Assembly: GCA_947498595.1 (NCBI GenBank)
Contig: CANMKX010000006.1
Span: 124,001 to 188,000 of the forward strand
From: an uncultured Aquimarina sp.
Lineage (GTDB): Bacteria > Bacteroidota > Bacteroidia > Flavobacteriales > Flavobacteriaceae
DNA length: 64,000 nucleotides
Reading direction: 5' to 3'
Positions 56,953 to 64,000 of this stretch are shown one piece after another; positions within the stretch are counted from its first letter, which is position 1; each line of letters starts with the position of its first letter. Made by a program: the position numbers and the translations under genes. The notes beneath the pieces were generated by a model, which made no database searches, was not told the DNA's origin, and worked only from the letters and a program-made list of their open reading frames with translations.

Positions 56953-59736
56953 TTAAAATTTATATTTCATTTGTAAACCAATATTGATCCCTCTTTTGTA
57001 TGAAGAAGTAAGGACATCTCCTTGAGAAGTATTTTCTCTTATATACTCAATAGATGGATCTAATATATTTTTAATGCTTGTGTTGATTTCTAAGTGTTTT
57101 CCGATCTTATTTTTCCATATAAAATCAAGAGTAGGAACTCCTTTTTCGATAATATTACCTAGTTGTCCAGATCCTAAAGCGTCGATACGATCTGAAAAAT
57201 AAGAGAATACTAGGTTAGCGATTGGTTTGTAATCTCCAAATGTTGGACTATAATTGATATCCGCATTAATTAACCAAGGAGAGGCTCCTTGAAGTTCGTC
57301 ATTATCGCGATCAAAAGTTGTACTAAAAGTTCCTTGAGTACTTTTTAAATCTTGTCTTGTATATGTATAAGTAGTGTTAAAACCAGTAGACAATATGTTA
57401 TTTTCATCCTCGTCTCTTATTAAAGCTTTTCTTACCTCTAACTCAAGGCCAAGTACTTCAGCTTTGTCTCCAGTTCTAAAAAAACGTTGAGTACCTGTTG
57501 CATCATTTGCTACAACAAGATTGATAGGATCATTAATTTGCTTGGCAAAAGTTCCAAAAGAAAGGAGCTCACCTTTTGATAAAAACCATTCATATTTTAA
57601 ATCTAAATTAATAATACTTGAAAACGCAGGATCATTTAATAAATCAGGATTACCTCCAACACGTTTTGTTACATCTTCATAAACAAAAGGAGCAACTTCT
57701 TTAAATTCAGGATTAGAAACGGTTCTACTAACTGAGAAACGTAAATTTTGATTTTCTTGCAATGCATATTTAATGTTTAAACTAGGTAGTAAAAACAATT
57801 CATCTGCTGCTCTAGAACCAGGATCTGTAGCAGGAAGATTAATTACGTTATAATCGATTTCTTGATCAAACAATTCAACTCTGAAACCAGGAACAAATGT
57901 CCATTTTTCGCCATATTTATAAACAGCATCAGCATATGTAGCATGAACGTTTAAAAGACCATTATACGTATTTTCAGGTGCACCAGGCAAATTAGTATTA
58001 CCAAGTCCATTAATAGGATCTAAGCCTCTAAATACAACAGTGTTGAAAACAGTTCCTATGTTTTCTTGCGTAAATAAACCATTTAAATTTCTTACATCTC
58101 CTACTTCTGTATTAGGCTGAATAAAATCATATCCATAACGAATGTTTTCAAAATCTCTTTCTTTTCTTCGTCCGTTATATCCAAAATTAAAAGTTAAATC
58201 TTCAGATTTTTCATAATTAAGATTTATGCGCGCATTAATTTCATCATCTGTGATATCTTGAAAATAGCGTTGATTGTCAAAGGCGATATTGTTGAAAAAT
58301 GTACCATTAGTATTTGGATCATTATCCAATTCAAGATCATAACGTTCAACACTAATACGTTTACGATCTGGTTGTCTTGATAAAACTCGGTTATAACCAA
58401 TTCCCCAGTCTAATTTTAATTTTTCAGAAAATCTATTGTTACCAGTTAATTGATTAACATAAATCATGTCTTGATCAAATTGTACATTTGATTGATAAAA
58501 TCCTCTATCTGTATCAACAATAGCATCACGATTAGAACCTAACCCTTTAGTACCATAATATCCAACTTCATCTGTAGCATCATTAATAAATAAAGAGTTG
58601 AATTTTATTTTATGATCACTATTAATTTTATAACCAATAGAAGCTAATGCCGTTGTATTTCGACTATATTCGTATTCCTCAATATTAGGGAAACGTTTTT
58701 TTGCAACTGTAGTAAAATCAACAGCAGTACCCTCTCTATATTCGTAAGCATTACTAAAAGATGCAGTAGCAAGGAAACTAATTCGAGACTCTTCTCCAAT
58801 ATTCCAAGATTTTCCTCCAGAAATACTTCCTGATACACCTACAGAACCATCAGTGTTTTGAGCATCAACACCGTGAGATAGAATTACAGCATACGGGTTG
58901 TTTTGATAGCGATTGTAGAATCCAAAGAAACCAGTACCTTCACTTTTTACAAAAGTTTCACCAACAGAGTTTGTGTTAACAACAGAACCTAAATCAACGT
59001 TGATAAAGAAATCTCCAGAATGTTCTTTAGAAAGAATGTCAACATTACCAGCAGCAAAATCACCATAAAAATTAGCTGCATATGTTTTACTAACACCAAT
59101 ATTTTTTATGATATCAGAATTAAAAAGATTTAAATCGATGTTCTTTTTCTCGATATTATTAGAAGGTAATGGTAAACCGTTTAAAGTTGTATTTAAATAA
59201 CGATCTCCTAAACCTCTTACATATACATTTCCGCCTCCTTGTTGTTTAGAGATACCAGAGATTTTTGATACAGCAGCAGCAGCATCACTTACTCCTTTTC
59301 TAGATAACTCCTCAGCACCAATACTTTGTTTTATTGTAACAGCTTTTTTCTGTTCTAATAACAAAGCTGTTTCACGTTCTCTACTTGTTCGAACTTTAAT
59401 AACAACATCTTCAAGTTGAGCAGCTGTAGCAGCCAATCCAAGATTAATTACCGTATTTTTGTTTGCTTCAATAATTACATCCGAAATTTGTTTTGTTTCG
59501 TATCCAGTAAAGCTAAATTCTAAAGTATATGTTCCTACAGGAATATTTTCTATAGAATACAAACCATCAAAATCAGAGGTGGTTCCTTTAGTTGTACCTT
59601 TTATTACAATATTGGCAAAAGGTAAAGGTTGATCATTGGTTTCTTTATCAAGAAGTTTTCCACTAATTGAGCCAGTTTCTTGAGCGAAATTTATCGCGAA
59701 AACAAACAATGCGATAACGGTAATTATTTTTTTCAT
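56953..59736 (-). CDS. TonB-dependent receptor with carboxypeptidase-regulatory-like domain
   Basis: A 927-residue outer-membrane receptor: signal peptide 1-18, a carboxypeptidase-like regulatory domain (23-105, SISGKLLDKETNDQPLPFANI), a plug (about 120-250, GVSDAAAAVSKISGISKQ and VYVRGLGDRYLNTTLNGLP) and a barrel ending in YKF. This large, non-SusC type often sits beside a beta-helix or secreted lipoprotein. Phosphate or an organophosphate is a possible ligand because a PhoB/PhoR-like pair is divergently encoded 179 bases away; that is inference. Confidence 0.92.
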   Translation of the reverse strand: MKKIITVIALFVFAINFAQETGSISGKLLDKETNDQPLPFANIVIKGTTKGTTSDFDGLYSIENIPVGTYTLEFSFTGYETKQISDVIIEANKNTVINLGLAATAAQLEDVVIKVRTSRERETALLLEQKKAVTIKQSIGAEELSRKGVSDAAAAVSKISGISKQQGGGNVYVRGLGDRYLNTTLNGLPLPSNNIEKKNIDLNLFNSDIIKNIGVSKTYAANFYGDFAAGNVDILSKEHSGDFFINVDLGSVVNTNSVGETFVKSEGTGFFGFYNRYQNNPYAVILSHGVDAQNTDGSVGVSGSISGGKSWNIGEESRISFLATASFSNAYEYREGTAVDFTTVAKKRFPNIEEYEYSRNTTALASIGYKINSDHKIKFNSLFINDATDEVGYYGTKGLGSNRDAIVDTDRGFYQSNVQFDQDMIYVNQLTGNNRFSEKLKLDWGIGYNRVLSRQPDRKRISVERYDLELDNDPNTNGTFFNNIAFDNQRYFQDITDDEINARINLNYEKSEDLTFNFGYNGRRKERDFENIRYGYDFIQPNTEVGDVRNLNGLFTQENIGTVFNTVVFRGLDPINGLGNTNLPGAPENTYNGLLNVHATYADAVYKYGEKWTFVPGFRVELFDQEIDYNVINLPATDPGSRAADELFLLPSLNIKYALQENQNLRFSVSRTVSNPEFKEVAPFVYEDVTKRVGGNPDLLNDPAFSSIINLDLKYEWFLSKGELLSFGTFAKQINDPINLVVANDATGTQRFFRTGDKAEVLGLELEVRKALIRDEDENNILSTGFNTTYTYTRQDLKSTQGTFSTTFDRDNDELQGASPWLINADINYSPTFGDYKPIANLVFSYFSDRIDALGSGQLGNIIEKGVPTLDFIWKNKIGKHLEINTSIKNILDPSIEYIRENTSQGDVLTSSYKRGINIGLQMKYKF

Positions 59737-59915
59737 TTTAGTGATATTCTGTAATTTGGCGCAAAGGAAAGGAGTAATGCGATTACTTTCAGAAATACGG
59801 CATTATTTATCTGTAATGATAATGTTAGGGAATTGTTATCAACTATTTTTGATTTAAAAGGATACATTTTTAGTAGTATATTAGCCTCAGAAGAGATTCT
59901 AAAACAACATACCAA

Positions 59916-60599
59916 ATGAATAAAAAAGATATTACAATATTATTAGTTGATGATGAACCAGATATTTTGGAGATTGTTGGCTATAACCTTACGGCAGAGG
60001 GGTATACGGTGGTTACTGCCGATAATGGAAATAAAGCAATACGCATTGCAAAAAAGAAAAAACCGCACCTTATTATACTAGATGTAATGATGCCAGAAAT
60101 GGATGGTATTGAAGCATGTGAGAATATTAGAAAGATACCAGAATTAGAAGATACAATAATTACATTTTTAACGGCAAGAGGAGAAGATTATTCTCAAGTA
60201 GCAGGTTTTGATGCAGGTGCAGATGATTATATCACAAAACCTATAAAACCGAAAGTATTAGTAAGCAAGGTTAAGGCATTGTTAAGGAGAATAAAAGAAG
60301 ATACAAATTCGGATAATGTAGTTAAAATAGGAGATCTTATTATTAATAGAGATGAGTATAAGATCATAAAAGATGAGAAAGAATTAGTATTGCCTCGAAA
60401 AGAGTTTGAATTATTATCATTACTAGCGTCTAAGCCAGGAAAGGTATTTAAAAGAGAAGATATTCTGGATAAAGTATGGGGTAATGAAGTAATTGTAGGA
60501 GGGAGAACGATTGATGTACATATTCGAAAACTTAGAGAGAAAATTGGAGACGAAAGTTTTAAGACAATAAAAGGAGTAGGATATAAGTTTGTTGTATAA
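59916..60599 (+). CDS. OmpR/PhoB-family response regulator
   Basis: A 227-residue regulator: receiver domain (1-120, Asp56 in LIILDVMMPEMDG, Lys in DYITKPIKPKV) and a winged-helix DNA-binding domain (135-227, PRKEFELLSLLASKPGKVFKRED, GRTIDVHIRKLREKIG). PhoB-like. Directly followed by its kinase gene with no spacer. Candidate regulator of the divergent TonB-receptor operon. Confidence 0.94.
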   Translation: MNKKDITILLVDDEPDILEIVGYNLTAEGYTVVTADNGNKAIRIAKKKKPHLIILDVMMPEMDGIEACENIRKIPELEDTIITFLTARGEDYSQVAGFDAGADDYITKPIKPKVLVSKVKALLRRIKEDTNSDNVVKIGDLIINRDEYKIIKDEKELVLPRKEFELLSLLASKPGKVFKREDILDKVWGNEVIVGGRTIDVHIRKLREKIGDESFKTIKGVGYKFVV

Positions 60600-61664
60600 A
60601 TGGCAGGTAATTTTAAAAAAACATATAGATTTGCTTTTAGAACATCTCTATATATCACCTTAATATTAACGCTCTTGTTGAGCGTTTTTTTGTATATCCA
60701 ATCAGCAATAAATAATTATATGATTATTACGTTTGCTGTGATTTCTTATGTAACATCATTTTTTATTATTCAATATCGAGTAGAAAAATTTATCTATAAA
60801 AGAGTAAAGAAAATCTATGATGATGTTACAATTTTGGATGCAGATGATTTTCATCAAAAACCAATAACTACAGACATGTCTACGTTGACCAAAGAAGTGC
60901 AAAAATTTGCTTTGGATAAAAAAACAGAGATTGAGGCGTTAAACGTGAGAGAGAATTATCGAAAAGATTTTATGGGGAATATTTCCCATGAACTAAAAAC
61001 ACCATTATTTACAGTACAAGGATATGTGTTAACATTGTTAGATGGAGCGATGGATGATGAGGTAGTTCGTAAAAAATATTTAGAAAGAGCTAGTAAAGGA
61101 GTCGAGAGGTTGATTTATATAGTAAATGATCTGGATATGATTAATAAGTTAGAAGTTGGAGATCTTAACCTTGCTATTGAAACATTTAATATTGTAGAAT
61201 TGACGCAAAGCGTATTTGATTTGTTAGAAATGAAAGCGTCAAAAAAGAATATTACGTTGACTTTTGATATGGATTACGAAAATCCAATATGGGTATCAGC
61301 TGATAAACAAAGAATCCAGCAAGTTTTGACAAATCTAGTTGTTAATTCAATTAAATATGGTAAAGAAGACGGGACTACAGAAGTGAGTATCGAAAACTTA
61401 ATAAAAAATAAAGTAATAGTAAGGGTTACAGATAATGGAGAAGGGATTGCAGAAGAATATATCCCTCGGTTATTTGAACGCTTTTTTAGAGTAGATAAAA
61501 GTGGATCTAGAAGAGAAGGAGGATCAGGGTTAGGATTGTCTATTGTTAAACATATTATAGAAGCTCATCAAGAAAGGATTTATATTGAAAGTGATTTTGG
61601 AGTAGGAAGTGAATTTTCATTTACGATGGAAAAGGTTGAAAAGCCTACTGAAATCGACACTTGA
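60600..61664 (+). CDS. PhoR-like sensor histidine kinase
   Basis: A 354-residue kinase with two membrane helices (about 18-35 and 41-58) joined by only a few residues, so it has no periplasmic sensor and may be controlled through another membrane complex. His130 in GNISHELKTPLFTVQGYV is the phospho-acceptor; N box QQVLTNLVVNSIKY and G boxes DNGEGI and GGSGLGLSI follow. The absent sensor is what PhoR-type kinases show when they listen to the Pst transporter. Its 3' end overlaps that of the reverse-strand glycosyltransferase by 48 bases. Confidence 0.93.
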   Translation: MAGNFKKTYRFAFRTSLYITLILTLLLSVFLYIQSAINNYMIITFAVISYVTSFFIIQYRVEKFIYKRVKKIYDDVTILDADDFHQKPITTDMSTLTKEVQKFALDKKTEIEALNVRENYRKDFMGNISHELKTPLFTVQGYVLTLLDGAMDDEVVRKKYLERASKGVERLIYIVNDLDMINKLEVGDLNLAIETFNIVELTQSVFDLLEMKASKKNITLTFDMDYENPIWVSADKQRIQQVLTNLVVNSIKYGKEDGTTEVSIENLIKNKVIVRVTDNGEGIAEEYIPRLFERFFRVDKSGSRREGGSGLGLSIVKHIIEAHQERIYIESDFGVGSEFSFTMEKVEKPTEIDT

Positions 61665-62668
61665 ATTGAAATTTTTTAAACCAGTATATTCAGATACTAA
61701 ATTAAGATGTTTTAATGAAAATTGATTTTGTTTACAAGTAGGAGCTATTCTCATTTTAGACAGTCGATTTGCAATATATTCTTGTTCAAATTGACCTGGA
61801 GTAGGTATGAAAAAAGCCTTTTTCTGTAGTTTAGCTAAATCCATAACTGTCGTATATCCAGATCTAGATAGTATAAATTCGCTGCTGTTAATGGCATTTT
61901 CAAGCTCTTTACCAAGCATGAAATTATAAATTGTAATAGAGTCAAGTGTAGAAATGTGTTGCTTTTTTTCGATGATTCCACGAATGAATAGAATTTTTTT
62001 GTGGAGTTTTTTAATTCTTTTAAAAGTTTTTCTTCAAGCATGGTACGTTGCGGCTCAGGACCAGAAAGCAGCACCATAATATCATTTTTGATAGGTAGAT
62101 CGTGATATTCAAAACGACTTAAAGGACCTAAGTATTCAACATTTTTTTTTGTTTTTTTTGGATGCCCAAGCTTACCACTTAAATTTTGAGAAGTAGCTGT
62201 ATCAGGAACCCAACAGGCATTAAATTTATTAATGTATTTGCTATGTAGCTTTGTACTGATTTTGGTTGTATTACCGGTAAGAACAGTTAGCTGATGAGTA
62301 ATAAACACCGAAGGAACTTTTTTGTGATAAACTCCCATGCGATTGTCAGAAATAATACCATGATATATATCCGAAGAAATGATTTTTTTAATAACTTTTC
62401 TCTCAGATTGAATTGCTTTTACGATTTTTGGACTGTTGAAAAACATTTTGAATTTAAAAAAACTACCTTTTTTGGCATATTTTATGTTATAAGATGGTAA
62501 GTCAATCGTCTTGAGTGTAGGGAATTCTTTTTGTAATAATGCTAACGCATCTCCATCAGATGCTATTACAGGAATAAAACCTTCTTGTATAAGAGCATTT
62601 ATGATAGGGATACAGCGAGTAGCATGACCAAGTCCCCAATTAAGAGGAGCAACAAGAATTTTTTTCAT
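61617..62668 (-). pseudogene. glycosyltransferase with a one-base frameshift
   Basis: Two overlapping reverse frames encode one protein. The first (62668 down) starts KKILVAPLNWGLGHATRCIPIINAL and runs through LLSGPEPQRTMLEEKLLKELKNSTKK, then loses sense. Adding one A to the A7 run (T7 at 61994-62000) restores STKKILFIRGIIEKKQHI and joins the second frame, with SSEFILSRSGYTTVMDLAKL and PTPGQFEQEYIANRL, the acceptor end of a GT28-like (MurG/UGT-like) transferase. The full protein would be about 350 residues. The cause may be a sequencing error, a true mutation, or slippage at the run. Confidence 0.85.
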
Positions 62669-62756
62669 CAAATCAAAAAATTAATATAGAAAACGAAAGT
62701 AAGGGAGTTTGTCAATGCATAGATTTCCTTAATTTTACCAAAAAATTAAATAATCT

Positions 62757-63431
62757 GTGGGGAGCAAGAATAAATTAAAGCGGTTCAACGAAAATGAAAC
62801 TTTTCATAACGTAATTCAACCAACAAGAGAAGAAGTAATAGAAAATGCTCTTGACTTAAAAGGGAAATGGAGAGAAAAGATATTTAAAAATGATAATCCG
62901 ATCGTTTTAGAATTAGGATGCGGAAAAGGAGAGTATACTGTAGGATTAGCAGCACTATATCCAGAAAAAAACTTTATAGGAATAGATATTAAAGGAGCGA
63001 GGTTTTGGAGAGGAGCCAAAACAGCAATCGAAGAAAACATGGATAACGTATGTTTTATACGTACACAAATAGAACTTGTGACTTATATTTTTGATACCAA
63101 TGAGGTGGATGAAATATGGATCACGTTCCCGGATCCACAGATAAAGTATAAGCGTACAAAACACCGTATGACTAATACAGCGTTTTTACAACGATACAAA
63201 ACAATTTTAAAAGAAGACGGAATCATGCATCTTAAGACTGATAGTGAGTTTATGCATGGGTATACTTTAGGATTGTTACATGGAGAAGGACATGAAGTAT
63301 TATATGCAAATCATGATGTATATAAAAACCAAGGAGCACCAGAAGAAGTAATTGCGATTCAAACTTTTTATGAAAAACAATACTTAGAACAAAATAAACC
63401 TATAACTTACACGAGATTTAAAATCAAGTAA
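62757..63431 (+). CDS. trmB: tRNA (guanine-N7-)-methyltransferase
   Basis: Methylates G46 in the tRNA variable loop. The 224-residue protein has the SAM-binding ELGCGKGEYTVGLA, FIGIDIKGARFWRGAKTA, and the catalytic TFPDPQIKYKRTKHRM and HLKTDSEFMHGYTL motifs. GTG at 62757 (GSKNKLKRF) is the start. It is followed 11 bases later by a LysE-family gene. Confidence 0.95.
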   Translation: MGSKNKLKRFNENETFHNVIQPTREEVIENALDLKGKWREKIFKNDNPIVLELGCGKGEYTVGLAALYPEKNFIGIDIKGARFWRGAKTAIEENMDNVCFIRTQIELVTYIFDTNEVDEIWITFPDPQIKYKRTKHRMTNTAFLQRYKTILKEDGIMHLKTDSEFMHGYTLGLLHGEGHEVLYANHDVYKNQGAPEEVIAIQTFYEKQYLEQNKPITYTRFKIK

Positions 63432-63442
63432 TTATATCCGAT

Positions 63443-64000
63443 TTGGAATTAACAAGACTCTTTTTAATCACTTTTTTTTCAGCACTTCTAGGGGTGGTGC
63501 CACCAGGATTAGTTAATATGACTGTGGCAAAAACATGTCTAGAACGAGGTAAAAAAAGTGGGGTTTTTGTAGCCGTTGGAGCATCTGTAGTGGTGTTGGT
63601 ACAAGCGTTATTAGCTATTTTATTAGCTAAATATATATTTAACAACCCTTTTGTTCGAAATATTTTACTTAGAGCAGGAGGCGTTGTATTCTTGTTGATG
63701 GCTATATATTTTTTTGTAAAAGCTAAAAAGAAAAGCCCTAAAGTTAAAACATATAAAAATGGAAAAACCAAAAGTTTCTTTAAGGGAGTAATGGTTTCTC
63801 TTTTAAATATCTTGCCAATACCTTTTTTCTGTGCAATAGGAGCTGCACTTCATGTAACATATGATTTAGTTAATGTATCAGCATTTATTTTAGCAGCCTC
63901 ATTAGGAACATTTGCAACCTTATATTTATATGTACTATCTTTTCTTAAGATAGAAAATAAGACAGCTAAATTTACCAAATACTCTAATTATTTTATGGGA
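63443..64000 (+). CDS. LysE-family transporter, truncated by the window end
   Basis: An open frame of 186 codons running off the end, so the 3' part is missing. Translation gives a membrane protein with LITFFSALLGVVPPGLVNMTVAKTCLERG at the start, then several hydrophobic segments and KGVMVSLLNILPIPFFCAIGAALH, matching LysE/RhtB-type amino-acid exporters (the ALLGVVPPG motif). TTG at 63443 is the likely start. Substrate unknown. Confidence 0.85.
   Translation, partial: MELTRLFLITFFSALLGVVPPGLVNMTVAKTCLERGKKSGVFVAVGASVVVLVQALLAILLAKYIFNNPFVRNILLRAGGVVFLLMAIYFFVKAKKKSPKVKTYKNGKTKSFFKGVMVSLLNILPIPFFCAIGAALHVTYDLVNVSAFILAASLGTFATLYLYVLSFLKIENKTAKFTKYSNYFMG

Overview
The window is AT-rich bacterial chromosome (roughly one third G+C by eye) with dense, mostly core genes. 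It points to a marine-type member of the Flavobacteriaceae (Bacteroidota), possibly close to Aquimarina; the genus is a guess. The evidence is: genes for proteins with type IX secretion (T9SS) C-terminal sorting domains, TonB-dependent receptors, Bacteroidota-restricted families (DUF3098, DUF3127, DUF4271, DUF4296, DUF4301), promoters of the Bacteroidota form TTG-N19/22-TANNTTTG, and few clear Shine-Dalgarno sequences. I found no rRNA, tRNA, CRISPR array, intact insertion sequence or prophage.

Layout. 1-1.6 kb: end of a membrane protein gene, rplU-rpmA with its promoter, and a small exported protein. 1.6-6.8 kb: ahcY, then a forward cluster of a phosphopantetheinyl transferase, a YkoF-type thiamine-binding protein, a PnuC/PnuT transporter, a NadR-like kinase and a DUF4301 protein. 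6.9-11.3 kb: a candidate sigma-54 promoter in front of a small secreted protein, then a sigma-54 activator and a hybrid sensor kinase facing each other. 11.4-21.3 kb: the thiamine region. One TPP riboswitch precedes a TonB-dependent receptor; a second precedes thiS-thiC-tenI/thiE-thiD-thiE-thiG-thiH-thiF. 21.3-30.8 kb: a Rieske-like lipoprotein, greA, HIT protein, thioesterase, histidine kinase, flavin reductase, DUF3127, aat, tag, a thioredoxin-like protein and the reverse-strand operon ftsX-unknown-DUF3098-uppP-truB-tonB-like. 32-41.9 kb: panE-like, leuS with an oversized insert, ald, a zinc metallopeptidase, a Cys-rich lipoprotein, an Lrp regulator, a saccharopine-dehydrogenase-like enzyme and DUF423. 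41.9-50.2 kb: pckA, hemD-DUF4271, a glycosyltransferase-dihydroorotase-DUF4296 operon, an epimerase and tyrS. 50.3-53.4 kb: a YHS protein and a LuxE-like/transglutaminase-like/DUF350 operon. 53.4-61.7 kb: a reverse-strand surface and uptake cluster (TonB receptor, beta-helix lipoprotein, two T9SS proteins) divergent from a PhoB/PhoR-like pair. 61.6-64 kb: a frameshifted glycosyltransferase, trmB and a LysE-family transporter cut by the window end.

How it fits together. The strongest functional unit is thiamine supply: outer-membrane import under one riboswitch, de novo synthesis under a second, and a possible inner-membrane salvage cassette (YkoF-like, PnuT-like, kinase) a few kilobases upstream. 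The least understood units are the LuxE/transglutaminase/DUF350 operon, the DUF4301 gene coupled to the NadR-like kinase, the TonB-receptor cluster next to the PhoB/PhoR-like pair, and the sigma-54 regulator with its possible small secreted target.
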